Shown one piece after another: positions 53,701-62,323 of a stretch of DNA of 64,000 bases. Source of the stretch: Haloterrigena gelatinilytica (GTDB lineage Archaea > Halobacteriota > Halobacteria > Halobacteriales > Natrialbaceae). How positions within the stretch are numbered: the first letter of the stretch is position 1; each line of letters opens with the position of its first letter. The DNA lies in assembly GCF_013342145.1 (NCBI RefSeq), contig NZ_JABUQZ010000001.1, positions 3,286,001-3,350,000 on the forward strand, read 5' to 3'. The notes under the pieces are model-generated. The model was not told where the DNA came from, made no database searches, and worked only from the letters and a program-made list of their open reading frames with translations. The position numbers were made by a program, and so were the translations under genes.

Positions 53701-54783
53701 ATGCAGCGACTGCACGCCCGGTACCCGTTCCTCGAGACCGCCCGCGACGCCGTGGCGACGGAGGCCGTCGATCTGGCCACCGTCGTCGACCAGGATCGGG
53801 CGGTCGTCGACCGCGCCCGCGAGCGCGTGGTGGCGGCCCTCGAGGACGGCGAGACGGGCGAGCCGCGGCGAGACACGCGCGTCGAACTGCTCTCCTATCC
53901 CGTCGCGCGCGTCCTCGTCTCGATGGTCGAAGAACGCGTCCTCGTTCGCAAGTACGCCCGCGCCGAGGCCGCGACCGCCTACGATCGCTTTACGACCGAC
54001 TTCGAGGACACCACGGAACTGAAAAGCGTCGAGTCGACCGGGCTGGACCTCGAGACCCTCCTCGCGGAGTTCGACCTCGACGGCGCGGTCCGAGAGACCG
54101 CCGACGGCTACCGGATCGACGTCGGCACCTACCTCCCCCTCGCCGAGGACCTGTGGGGCGACGAGTGGCACCTGGTCAACCGCGCGCTGACCGACGGCGA
54201 GGTGCCGGTCGACGACGACGAACTGCTGACCCTGCTCCGGGAGGCCATCCGGGGCCGCATCGAGGACGGCCTCCCCTTCGACGTCCCCGACGTCATCGCC
54301 GCCGCCCTCGAGGACGAGGCCGCCGAGATCCGCGAGGTGCTCGCCGATCTCGAACTCACGCAGGACATCGACACCGTCGTTCCCGACCTCTTCCCGCCGT
54401 GTATGAAGGCCCTGCTCGACGACATCCAGAAGGGCGAACACCTGCCCCATCACTCGCGGTTTGCGATCACGGCCTTCCTGACGAGCATCGGGATGACGAC
54501 CGACGAGATCGTCGACCTCTACCGGGTCAACTCGTCGTTCGGCGAGGAGATGACCCGCTACCAGACCGATCACATCCGCGGCGACAGCTCGCCGACGGAG
54601 TACTCGCCGCCCTCCTGTGCGACGATGCAGTCCTACGGCGACTGCGTGAACAAGGACGACCTCTGCGAACGCATTCCACACCCGATGGCCTACTACGAGG
54701 AGCGGATCGACGACGCCGACGACGACGAGATCGAGGACTGGCGGGAAGCCGAGCGCGAGGAGCAGTCGGCCAGCGGCGACTGA
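53701..54783 (+). CDS. priL: DNA primase large subunit
   Basis: A 360-residue PriL that stabilises the catalytic subunit PriS and helps start primers. The C-terminal 4Fe-4S domain is complete: C234 in DLFPPCMKALL, C306 in SPPSCATMQSYGDC, C315 in the same segment and C322 in DDLCERIPHP. The N-terminal helical region binds PriS. The ATG at 53701 gives MQRLHARYPFLE, typical for the family. priS is not in this window. A small 2-helix membrane protein gene converges at 54791, eight bases after the stop. Confidence 0.92.
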   Translation: MQRLHARYPFLETARDAVATEAVDLATVVDQDRAVVDRARERVVAALEDGETGEPRRDTRVELLSYPVARVLVSMVEERVLVRKYARAEAATAYDRFTTDFEDTTELKSVESTGLDLETLLAEFDLDGAVRETADGYRIDVGTYLPLAEDLWGDEWHLVNRALTDGEVPVDDDELLTLLREAIRGRIEDGLPFDVPDVIAAALEDEAAEIREVLADLELTQDIDTVVPDLFPPCMKALLDDIQKGEHLPHHSRFAITAFLTSIGMTTDEIVDLYRVNSSFGEEMTRYQTDHIRGDSSPTEYSPPSCATMQSYGDCVNKDDLCERIPHPMAYYEERIDDADDDEIEDWREAEREEQSASGD

Positions 54784-54790
54784 TTCCGCG

Positions 54791-55168
54791 TCAGTTGCGC
54801 TCTCGCTCCTCGAGGTCGTCGGCCCGTCGCTGAATCTCCCGGAGCGCGCTCTCCTGTTCGCCGCGCGTGAGGCCGCCGGATTCGGCGTGCCGGCCGTCGT
54901 ACTGCCAAGACGGGATCGCGTTCCAGACGTCCCGGACTCCCTCGTCGTCGGCGGCGGTCTCGCCGGCCGTCGCGGCGCGACGCCACGCGAGGGCGGCCGC
55001 GAGCAGCGTCAGCACCGCGACCGCGCCGACGGCGAGGGGCGCCTCGAGGACCGTTGCCGAGAAACCGATTATCGCCGAACCGAACACGAGGGTCCCGATG
55101 ACGGCGGCGATCACCGTCCACCTCGAGCGAGACTGCGTCGATTCGGGATCGGCGTCGGGACTGCTCAT
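54791..55168 (-). CDS. Conserved two-helix membrane protein
   Basis: A 125-residue protein with helices at about 18-38 and 43-63 (WTVIAAVIGTLVFGSAIIGF and LAVGAVAVLTLLAAALAWRR), followed by an acidic and polar cytoplasmic tail with a terminal charged helix (ESALREIQRRADDLEERERN). I recall it as a conserved haloarchaeal neighbour of priL, so it is likely a real gene, but function is unknown. Confidence 0.62.
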   Translation of the reverse strand: MSSPDADPESTQSRSRWTVIAAVIGTLVFGSAIIGFSATVLEAPLAVGAVAVLTLLAAALAWRRAATAGETAADDEGVRDVWNAIPSWQYDGRHAESGGLTRGEQESALREIQRRADDLEERERN

Positions 55169-55212
55169 ACATCATATCAACGCGACAACTGCAAAAAAGT
55201 GTTGTGCCGCCG

Positions 55213-55482
55213 TCAGATCGCGCTGCCGGTGTCGGCGTCCGTCTCGTCGTCGGCCTCGAGTCCGTCCTCGGGGTCGTTCAGGAGGTACGCGAGGGCGATG
55301 CCGACCGCGAGCATCAGAATGATAAAGCCGGTGATGGCGCCGACGAGCAGTTCGCCGCCTTCGGGAGAGAGTGTGCCGCTGGACCCGCCGTACTGGGTCC
55401 CGATAGTAATCATGGTGCCGAGCATCAGCAGGACCATCGAGACGGAGACGCTGATTTCGATGATCTGTTCGCGGTCGAGCAT
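55213..55482 (-). CDS. Small two-helix membrane protein
   Basis: An 89-residue protein: MLDREQIIEISVSVSMVLLM leads the first helix, GAITGFIILMLAVGIALAYL the second, and an acidic tail follows. It is on the same strand as the preceding membrane gene (54791), reads towards it and ends 45 bases before its start, so they may share an operon. Function is unknown. Confidence 0.62.
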   Translation of the reverse strand: MLDREQIIEISVSVSMVLLMLGTMITIGTQYGGSSGTLSPEGGELLVGAITGFIILMLAVGIALAYLLNDPEDGLEADDETDADTGSAI

Positions 55483-55840
55483 TGGTGCGTTGCTTTCGGC
55501 GGCCGAAGCAAAAGCGCTTCGAAGGGCGCGCTACCGATACCGAACTCGGAACGAACGTCCCGGCTGTACGGTATCGGGAACGATCGGTAGGCCCGTTGAA
55601 CGCGCGATAAGCGATGCGTACGGCTCTTCGGTTCCGTGATCACCTCACCGTGTTACTGCTCTCCGCGGAGGCGGACGAGACTGGCTCGGTCACCGGACGG
55701 GTCCGGCGATGAGTTCCGAGAGCGCCCGAATCCCGTATCGCGTACGAACTATCAAACCGTTCGTCGGCGAGAGAGAACCGTCCGACGAGAGACCAAAGCC
55801 GCTCATACCAAAGCCGTAGCCGCCGCTGAATTGCAGTGGA
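55483..55840. other. Gene-free stretch with an inverted repeat
   Basis: No gene is supported in these 358 bases. CCGATACCG at 55534-55542 pairs with CGGTATCGG at 55569-55577, and a competing arm CTACCGAT/ATCGGTAG surrounds it, so several foldings are possible. GAAGC/GCTTC at about 55505-55520 is another small hairpin. The 3' part should hold the promoter of the beta-helix gene, but no clear TATA box is seen. Confidence 0.35.
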
Positions 55841-56911
55841 ATGTCAAATGATAATCACCAGGGGACGGTTGACCGACGATCGTACCTCGCCGGAAGCGCC
55901 GTCGCACTGAGTGCCCTCTCGATGGGGTCCGGGATCGCGGCCGCTGGTGACGGGAAGAAAAACGGAAACCGCGATACCGCGGACGGGAGTCGAACCGAGC
56001 TCACCGAGTGTACGACGATCACCGAATCCGGCTCCTACGTGCTCGCGGACGACCTCGAGACGGCGCCGGAGACGGCCTGTATCACCGTTCGGGCCAGCGA
56101 CGTCCTGATCGACGGGCGGGGCCACTCGATCACCGGTCCGAACGGGCAGGGGGTCGAGGGCGTCGGCGTGTTGGTCCAGCCGCCGGGCGAGGAATCGATC
56201 TCGAACGTGACGGTCACGAACCTCACCCTCGAGCGCCTTCGCAACGGGGTCGTTTTCGACGACGTGACGGACGGGGTGATCGAAGCAGTCACGAGCGAGA
56301 TGACGACGATCGCCGGCACCAGCTTCGTCCTGATCGACGCCGACCGGAACGCGCTCGTCGACAACGACCTCGAGCGCGGTGGATCGGGGATATACCTCAT
56401 CGATGCGAACGAGAACGTGTTAGTTGGTAATTCCACATCCAATACGTTTTTCCCCGGTCTCGATCTCCTCGAATCGAACGGGAACGTACTCATCGGAAAC
56501 GACGTCACCGGCGCCGACGGAGTCGGCATCCTCCTCCAGCGGTCGGACGGGAACCGCCTCTTGCAGAACACCGCGACGCTGAACGCCATCGGGATCTCCC
56601 TCGTGGGCTCGAACGACAATCGCCTCGACCTGAACGCCGCGAACGAGAACGTCGCCGTCGGGGGCGGACCGGGCTTCCACCTATCGGAATCCGATCGGAA
56701 CAGCGGGCGCGGCAACACCGCCGAGGAGAACCCGTTCGGGCCGATCAGCATCGGCGGCGCCGGGAACGCAATCGAAGTCAACGGGACGGTGTACACCGGC
56801 GACCCCGCGACGGAAACGGTCGAGGCGGAGGCCGACGACGACACCGTCGAAGAGGATCTGACCGAGGCGAAAAACGAGGTTCTGGCGTTCACCGACGCGA
56901 ACAGGCCGTAG
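55841..56911 (+). CDS. Tat-exported parallel beta-helix (NosD-like) protein
   Basis: A 356-residue secreted protein. The N-terminus VDRRSYLAGSAVALSALS is a twin-arginine signal (RR, then a hydrophobic Ala/Ser-rich stretch), so it is exported folded by the TatC proteins encoded at 43-47 kb. The rest is a right-handed beta-helix: repeats of about 22-24 residues end in N-x-x-x-x-N, for example ANENVLVGN, SNGNVLIGN, SDGNRLLQN, SNDNRLDLN. This is the NosD/periplasmic copper-binding or pectate-lyase-like fold. No metal or catalytic residues are evident. A short acidic tail ends it. Confidence 0.78.
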   Translation: MSNDNHQGTVDRRSYLAGSAVALSALSMGSGIAAAGDGKKNGNRDTADGSRTELTECTTITESGSYVLADDLETAPETACITVRASDVLIDGRGHSITGPNGQGVEGVGVLVQPPGEESISNVTVTNLTLERLRNGVVFDDVTDGVIEAVTSEMTTIAGTSFVLIDADRNALVDNDLERGGSGIYLIDANENVLVGNSTSNTFFPGLDLLESNGNVLIGNDVTGADGVGILLQRSDGNRLLQNTATLNAIGISLVGSNDNRLDLNAANENVAVGGGPGFHLSESDRNSGRGNTAEENPFGPISIGGAGNAIEVNGTVYTGDPATETVEAEADDDTVEEDLTEAKNEVLAFTDANRP

Positions 56912-57065
56912 ATCGGCGGCTACTCGAGCCCGCTGTGCAGTCCACAGCGCAGTCGGGATTGATAAACCGGCGGCCTGCAACCGCCGGCGCGCCCGTTATA
57001 TCGCTCGATCCCCTACCATCATCGAATAGCCACCCGACCAGTCCAGCGATCAGTCTGACGCATCC

Positions 57066-57689
57066 ATGAACACAACAGCGTCACCGAAAACAGCCCTGCC
57101 AGTACCGTCAAGCGACCACCTCGAGGAGCGCTCTCGCCGCGCCCTCACCGAACCGATGTCGGTGTTGGCGCTGGGCGACGGCCTCTACGAGGTCGAGTCG
57201 GCCAGCGACCACACCTACCTCGTCGACCTCGAGGCGGGTCGCTGCACCTGTCCGGATTACGTCTTCCGGGAGGCCCGCTGCAAGCACATCCGCCGCGTGG
57301 CGATCGAGATCACCCACGGGCGGACGCCGCCGCCGGGCGAAATCGCCGTCGCCTGTCGCGACTGCGGTGAGACGACCTTCGTCGACGAAGACGCCAGCGG
57401 GCCGTTCTACTGCGAGACCCACGAGATCCACGCCGGCGACGCCGTCCGCGACCGCGAGACGGGCGATCGACTCACCGTCGTCGACGTCTCCGACCTGCGG
57501 GCCGACGCCGTGACGATCGGCGGCAGCGACACCACCGTCGCCGACTACGCGACCAACGAGGACTACGACCCCGACGTGCCCGTCGTCGGCGCCGTCTACC
57601 CCCACGCGACCGTCGCGAAGAACGGCGTCGTCCCCGGTTCGCTGAAGGTCTACGTCTTCCCGCGAACTCGACTCGAGAAAGCGACGTAA
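57066..57689 (+). CDS. SWIM zinc-finger protein
   Basis: A 207-residue protein. The SWIM motif is complete: C60-x-C62-PDYVFREAR-C72-x-H74, in RCTCPDYVFREARCKHI. A second zinc site follows with C97/C100 and C116/H119. The C-terminal half (125-205) is a beta-rich domain of unknown type, including DAVRDRETGDRLTVVDVSDL. SWIM proteins bind DNA or proteins and are linked to recombination in archaea and eukaryotes. ATG at 57066 is the only good start. Confidence 0.82.
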   Translation: MNTTASPKTALPVPSSDHLEERSRRALTEPMSVLALGDGLYEVESASDHTYLVDLEAGRCTCPDYVFREARCKHIRRVAIEITHGRTPPPGEIAVACRDCGETTFVDEDASGPFYCETHEIHAGDAVRDRETGDRLTVVDVSDLRADAVTIGGSDTTVADYATNEDYDPDVPVVGAVYPHATVAKNGVVPGSLKVYVFPRTRLEKAT

Positions 57690-57912
57690 TCCCTCCGCTT
57701 TATTTTCGATTCGATCGATTCCAGACCGCACCGGGACGATTATCGAGGACATCCCGGGACTCGCCTCGAGGCGGTCAGTCGGTGAGGCCGTCCAGGAGAT
57801 CCACGACCGGACCAGCGCAACAGGGAGCGGGTCTAATCCCGGTCTCGAGGCCGTCGATGACCACCACGAGCGGATCCGGTTCAGCGTGGAAGACGTGACC
57901 GACGCCGCTCCT

Positions 57913-58236
57913 TCAAGATTTCCCACTATCTGATTGCTGCTCTGTCTCGTGTTCGTCTACGAATCCACTCAGTTCTTGTAGATACGCTTGGAATGCAGTA
58001 ACGCCAGCTTTCGTAATCTGGTAGCGCGTTTCGAACCCGTTTTGGGCCCAAGCGCGTCTATCCTCGACATATCCTGCCTGCTCTAATTTTTCTGCGTGTG
58101 AGGCGAGATTCCCATCCGTGAGATCCAGATGATTTCGAATGTGGGTGTACGAGACGTCTCTGTGTTTGTATAGAACCCCCATGATTCGGAGTCTAGTTGG
58201 TTGATGGATCAGCTTGAGATCCGATGGGAGATTCAT
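57913..58236 (-). CDS. Winged-helix transcriptional regulator
   Basis: A 107-residue protein: LIHQPTRLRIMGVLYKHRDV, SYTHIRNHLDLTDGNLASHA and EKLEQAGYVEDRRAW are the helix-turn-helix and wing of a small ArsR/MarR-like regulator of the kind found beside membrane proteins. It starts one base after the stop of the membrane protein gene upstream, so the pair is a two-gene operon. GC content here is visibly lower than in neighbouring genes. Confidence 0.78.
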   Translation of the reverse strand: MNLPSDLKLIHQPTRLRIMGVLYKHRDVSYTHIRNHLDLTDGNLASHAEKLEQAGYVEDRRAWAQNGFETRYQITKAGVTAFQAYLQELSGFVDEHETEQQSDSGKS

Positions 58237-58237
58237 T

Positions 58238-58864
58238 TCAGCCTCGATATGTGATTATCCAGCCTGTGACAAAATACGCACATCCCTGGACGAGTCCGAG
58301 TGCAAATCCTTCCCCAGTAAGTGAAAGGTCTCCCAAGCGAATTGCGATGCTCGCGAGGACGATCGCGGTGCCGGCCACGACCATCGGTGTGAGAACCCAT
58401 CTCGAGTTGTACACGAAATAGAAGACGACGCCGATGATGGCTGTGAGGATGCCGCCAGTTATCCCCATGATGATGTAGATGGTCGCCTCAGATCCGAGTA
58501 TGATTGAGACGACAGCGGCGATTACGAAGAACAGAACGGTAAATCCTGTTCCCAAGGCCCCTTCGCTGAGTGAATTTTGCTCGTGACCTAGTGTGATCGA
58601 GTGTGTGGACCAGAGCGTTGCTGTGATGATAACTGCGCCGGCTATCCACGGGAGCCAGAGGACTGCGAGTGCGCCATTACTGTGGTCGGTCAGCCAGGGG
58701 TCGGCTGCTGTGTAGGAGATCGGGATTGCCGCGATCGCCAGCGCGAACACCATGAGATTCAGACCGAATGTACGTGCAGTCAGTGTTTCGTCGTATCCCT
58801 CGATCTCTGCGAGTGCCTGCGCTGCTTCGGTTGCAGGGAAGTCTTCAGTCATGTCTTTCGTCAT
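58238..58864 (-). CDS. Polytopic membrane protein paired with a wHTH regulator
   Basis: A 208-residue protein with a short polar N-terminus and about six helices: LNLMVFALAIAAIPISYTAA, LWLPWIAGAVIITATLWST, GTGFTVLFFVIAAVVSIIL, ATIYIIMGITGGILTAIIGV, and two more. The ATG at 58864 (MTKDMTEDFPATEAAQALAE) is preferred to ATG 58984, whose extra 40 residues are basic and unlike the rest. The gene order membrane protein then small winged-helix regulator recurs in archaea, where the regulator may sense through or control the membrane partner. Substrate or signal is unknown. Confidence 0.72.
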   Translation of the reverse strand: MTKDMTEDFPATEAAQALAEIEGYDETLTARTFGLNLMVFALAIAAIPISYTAADPWLTDHSNGALAVLWLPWIAGAVIITATLWSTHSITLGHEQNSLSEGALGTGFTVLFFVIAAVVSIILGSEATIYIIMGITGGILTAIIGVVFYFVYNSRWVLTPMVVAGTAIVLASIAIRLGDLSLTGEGFALGLVQGCAYFVTGWIITYRG

Positions 58865-59456
58865 CGCGTCTCCCTTATCGCCACAAACGTATATTGAATC
58901 TGAACCTTTGTGAGGCAAAGTACGTCTCCGGGACCGTACGCGAAACCTATCTTCTTGTCGTCTGGAGCCGAGTCGAAAGTCCACAACGATGTCGTTGACT
59001 TGTCGTGCTGGTAAGGGATGGTCGTCGGGTCAACGTAGTGCTGGCTCGCTGTCTCAGTCGAGACGTCCGTCGCGCCCCAGTGTTTGAGTTCGTTGACGAC
59101 GCTCTATCAGCGCCTCCAAACGTGATCCCCTGCTTACGTGGCCACTAGGGATGGCCACGCCCTCCCCAGCCGATTCGTTCGCTCTCGAGTCCGCTCGCTC
59201 ATCCAGCGGAAGACGCGCCGCGTCTTCCGAGTCGTCCGCTTGTGCCACTCGCGAAGAGCTCGCACGACTCCGTGTCACGGTTCGTGATCCACTCACCGCG
59301 GCACAGCGCGCGCCACCGCACGGCAGTTGATCGGGTCGAAACGAGCGAACCAGAATTAGCCAACGAGTCGCGAATTCGAGTCACGTAAACGATCGAAAAC
59401 AGACGGCACGTTGATGCACGGCCGTTTTATTGCTGATCGTCAACAACACTCACGGC
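58865..59456. other. Relic zone with palindromes, no intact gene
   Basis: About 590 bases. Next to the membrane protein gene the minus strand has a stop-free frame (about 59094 down to 58862) without a start codon, reading NELKHWGATDVSTETASQHY and on; it looks like a gene remnant, of unknown kind. CGTGGCCA-CTAGGGA-TGGCCACG at 59137-59159 is a perfect 8-base palindrome. CGGAAGACGC-GCC-GCGTCTTCCG at 59207-59229 is a perfect 10-base hairpin that matches the repeat at 9439-9461, including its flank GAGTC. The final part contains GTAAACGAT (59385-59393), similar to the nas core, before the acyl-CoA dehydrogenase gene. Confidence 0.45.
59207..59229. repeat. GGAAGACGC hairpin repeat, second copy
   Basis: A perfect 10-base stem with a GCC loop. 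The copy at 9439-9461 has the same GGAAGAC/GTCTTCC arms, the same GCGTCTTCCGAGTC downstream sequence and orientation, and differs only at the loop. The two are 50 kb apart, so this is a dispersed repeat family. Confidence 0.6.
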
Positions 59457-61373
59457 ATGAGAACGGGGCTCGATCACGGCCGATTCGACGAGGGACGGGC
59501 GATCAACTACTGGGAACTCGATCGGCCCCTCGAGCGCGAACTCCGCCGACTGTATACGAACGACGAGTTCGAGTGGGCCGAGCCCCGCCTCGCCGAGTTC
59601 GGCGAGATCGTCGGCCACGCGATCGCGGACAACGCCGACTACATCGACGACCACGGGCCGGAACTCGAGCCCTACGACGCCCACGGAGAGATCTGGAACC
59701 GCGTCCGATACCCGGCCGAACAGCTCGAGAACGATCGGCTGGCCTACGAGCGGGGAATCGTCGCCGACGCCTTCGAAGCGCCGCCGGGTCGCGACGAACC
59801 GATGCCGCTGGCCCACACCCTCGCGATGCAGTACCTGCTGAGCTACGCCGACGTGGGCTTCGACTGCCCCGTCGCGATGACCGCGGGCGCCGCGCTCGTC
59901 CTCGAGAAGTTCGACGACGGCGACCTGTCCGAGTACTACGACGCGCTGACGGCCCGCGAGTACGACGACCTGATCGAGGGCGCGATGTTTCTCACCGAGA
60001 AGCAGGGTGGCAGCGACGTGGGGGCCAACGAAACCCGAGCGGAGTACGACGAGCAGGCCGGCTACTGGCGCCTCCACGGCGAGAAGTGGTTCTGCTCGAA
60101 TATCGACGCCGAGGGCACCCTCGCGCTCGCCCGAACCCCGGACGCGCCGGAGGGAACCGCCGGCCTCTCGATGTTCCTCGTCTCCCACTCGGATCCCGCT
60201 TCCGACGAGACGCCGAGCGACGGGCCGTACACGAAGGGCGACCGCCTCGAGGACGGCCCGCTCGAGCCGGACGCGGTCAACGACCAGCGCTACCGGCGGC
60301 TGAAGGACAAACTCGGGACCACGGCGGTCCCGACCGGCGAGGTGGAGTTCACCGGCGCGAAGGCCTTCCTCGTCGGCGAGGAGGAGCAGGGATTCAAACA
60401 GATGACCGAGATGCTCAACCTCGAGCGGCTCTCGAACGCCGCGGCGGCCTGCGGACTGATGGGGCGTGCAGTGCTCGAGAGCGCGATCTACGCCGCCAAC
60501 CGGGAGGCCTTTGGCGACACGATCGATCGGTACCCCCTGATGCGCGCGGATCTCGTGGACATGACCGTCGCCCACGAGGCCGCGACGGCGTTCACGTTCG
60601 AAGCGGCGCGGCTGCTCTCCGAGCGCGAGCGGACCGAACGGCGCGCCCGCGCCGACGACGCCGCGAGCGCGACTGCAGACGAGAGCGCCGACGACGCCTA
60701 CCGCCTCATGCGACTGCTGATCCCCATCGCCAAGCTCCGAACGGGTCGGATGGCCGTCGACACCGCCTCTTACGCGATGGAGGTCCACGGCGGCAACGGC
60801 TACGTGAACGACTTCGTCACCGACCGTCTGCTCCGGGACGCGCAGGTGCTGCCGATCTGGGAGGGGACCGAGAACGTCCTCTCGCTGGACGTCCTCCGGG
60901 CCCTCGAGCGCGAGGACGCCCACGAACCGCTGCTCGAGACGATCGAGGAGCGACTCGAGACGGTCTCCCACCCGGCGCTCGCGGACGCCGCCGAGACCGT
61001 CGAAGCCGAGTACGAGGATCTCGCGGCCGCCCTCGCGACGCTGGCGACCGAGGACGGCGAGTACGCACAGCTGTCGGCCAAGCGTCTCGCCCACTACGTC
61101 TTCGACGTCTTCACCGCCGCGTTGCTGCTCGCGCAGGCGCAGACAGGTCTCGAGGCCGACGACGAGACCAAAAGCGAGGAGAGCGGCGAGAACACCCAGA
61201 ACGGCCGGGTCGCGCTGATCGCACGACGGTTCGTCGCGACCGAACTCGAGGAGCGGCCGGCCCGCGGAATCACGAGCGGCGATCGGGACGTCCTCGAGGC
61301 CTTCGAGCCGATCGTCCGCGGCGGGCCGGTCGATCCGGAGATCCTCTCGGCGACGGCTCCGGCGGACGACTGA
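59457..61373 (+). CDS. Acyl-CoA dehydrogenase, AidB-like
   Basis: A 638-residue flavoprotein of the acyl-CoA dehydrogenase superfamily, closest in layout to AidB, the isovaleryl-like and alkylation-response protein. The FAD and substrate region includes FLTEKQGGSDVGANETRAEY and WFCSNIDAEGTLALAR. The catalytic part has NLERLSNAAAACGLMGRAV and DTASYAMEVHGGNGYVNDF, and LPIWEGTENVLSLDVLRA is the C-terminal helical bundle. An acidic halophilic insert (RADDAASATADESADD) and a long extra C-terminal helical region lengthen it beyond the usual 540. ATG 59457 is chosen over an upstream TTG. It may oxidise a branched acyl-CoA or another substrate. Confidence 0.83.
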   Translation: MRTGLDHGRFDEGRAINYWELDRPLERELRRLYTNDEFEWAEPRLAEFGEIVGHAIADNADYIDDHGPELEPYDAHGEIWNRVRYPAEQLENDRLAYERGIVADAFEAPPGRDEPMPLAHTLAMQYLLSYADVGFDCPVAMTAGAALVLEKFDDGDLSEYYDALTAREYDDLIEGAMFLTEKQGGSDVGANETRAEYDEQAGYWRLHGEKWFCSNIDAEGTLALARTPDAPEGTAGLSMFLVSHSDPASDETPSDGPYTKGDRLEDGPLEPDAVNDQRYRRLKDKLGTTAVPTGEVEFTGAKAFLVGEEEQGFKQMTEMLNLERLSNAAAACGLMGRAVLESAIYAANREAFGDTIDRYPLMRADLVDMTVAHEAATAFTFEAARLLSERERTERRARADDAASATADESADDAYRLMRLLIPIAKLRTGRMAVDTASYAMEVHGGNGYVNDFVTDRLLRDAQVLPIWEGTENVLSLDVLRALEREDAHEPLLETIEERLETVSHPALADAAETVEAEYEDLAAALATLATEDGEYAQLSAKRLAHYVFDVFTAALLLAQAQTGLEADDETKSEESGENTQNGRVALIARRFVATELEERPARGITSGDRDVLEAFEPIVRGGPVDPEILSATAPADD

Positions 61374-61479
61374 ACGGAGACGATCGAGCGGACGCGAGTA
61401 CGAACGGACGCCGGCGGGAACTACCCGCAGCGACGGCTCGAGCGCAGCGATCGACCCCGAGCACGGGAACCGGCTCCGC

Positions 61480-61635
61480 TCACGAGAGCCGACGGAACTC
61501 GGTCCCGCCGCAGGGACAGTTCGCCGGCGACCCGATCGGCCGAATCCGGCCGTCCGGCCAGATGCGGGCCGCGAACACGGAGCCGCAGTTCTCGCAGACC
61601 GCCGTCCCGCGCGAGATTGCCGTCGAATCGGTCAT
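61480..61635 (-). CDS. 51-residue zinc-ribbon microprotein (paralog of 12510)
   Basis: A short ORF encodes MTDSTAISRGTAVCENCGSV, FAARIWPDGRIRPIGSPANC and PCGGTEFRRLS. C14/C17 and C40/C42 are the zinc ligands. It aligns with the protein at 12510-12665 from the first CxxC to the end, including RPIGS and CPCG. It is the opposite strand to the acyl-CoA dehydrogenase and lies about 105 bases past its stop. Confidence 0.62.
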   Translation of the reverse strand: MTDSTAISRGTAVCENCGSVFAARIWPDGRIRPIGSPANCPCGGTEFRRLS

Positions 61636-61738
61636 CGGTCAGTGAACCCAGGCCGGTCGACTGGAAGTGAGTTAACCCCAACTAGTTGGGCGAGCGTCGA
61701 CCGGTCGGCTGCTCGCGATCGCGAGCGAGTTTCACGAC

Positions 61739-62260
61739 CTACTCGAGCAGTTCCGCGGCCTCCTCGACGTCCATGACGTCCTGTTTGACGGCGTTGAGCA
61801 CGCGGAGGATCTCCTCGTCGGGGCCGTCGCCGCCGCCGTCGCCGACCTCCTCAAGGGTGACCTTCTCGGAGCGGCCGACGAACTCGTCGAAGTCGGTGCC
61901 CTCGGCGATGGCGGTCTCCTTCTTGACGCGGTAGTTACCGCCGTCGGTGACGTGGAGGTCGCCGGGGTGGAAGAAGTACCAGTCCTCGCGGTCGAAGCGG
62001 ACGCCGATGCGGGGTTTCGCGCCGAAGTTCTGTGCGAAGAAGATCAGCGCCTCGACCTCCTCGCCGGTGAGATAGATCGGGTCGCCGGCGCTCGATTTCG
62101 CTTCGATCGCGTAGAATACCTCGCCGTCGCCCGCGAGGACGTCCGGGAGTTCGCGTTCGGTCGCGGAGCCGCTGGCGGGCGCGCGCATCACCGCGAAGCC
62201 GGCCGCGTCGAGTTCGTTGACGAGTTCCCGCTCGCGGCGGTCGCCCTTCGCCTGAGACAT
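61739..62260 (-). CDS. hjc: Holliday junction resolvase Hjc
   Basis: A 173-residue protein with the archaeal Hjc nuclease core: [20 protein letters not shown] with E12, [20 protein letters not shown] with D40, and [17 protein letters not shown] with E53 and K55, the PD-(D/E)xK site. It cuts four-way DNA junctions as a dimer. The C-terminal 40 residues beyond the core are acidic ([20 protein letters not shown] and on) and typical of haloarchaea. It is downstream of the CPBP protease gene on the same strand. Confidence 0.9.
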   Translation of the reverse strand: MSQAKGDRRERELVNELDAAGFAVMRAPASGSATERELPDVLAGDGEVFYAIEAKSSAGDPIYLTGEEVEALIFFAQNFGAKPRIGVRFDREDWYFFHPGDLHVTDGGNYRVKKETAIAEGTDFDEFVGRSEKVTLEEVGDGGGDGPDEEILRVLNAVKQDVMDVEEAAELLE

Positions 62261-62323
62261 ACCGGCCTCTCGACCGCGGGCGGTAATAAAAGGACGGAGG
62301 GCGCGGTGAAAGTGTTCGCTCGG

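Noticed and set aside
57690-57912. Possible coding remnant downstream of the SWIM gene
   Set aside because: The plus-strand frame is open (EDIPGLASRRSVGEAVQEIH and on) but has no start codon, and open frames of this length are common by chance at this GC content.
59094-59296. Insertion-sequence end or integrase remnant near 59.1 kb
   Set aside because: The palindrome and a stop-free fragment suggest a mobile-element relic, but no transposase motif, terminal repeat pair or target duplication can be shown, so it is described only as a relic zone.
59427-61094. 555-codon minus-strand frame across the acyl-CoA dehydrogenase
   Set aside because: It is antisense to a conserved flavoenzyme and has the Val/Leu/Arg bias of a shadow frame.
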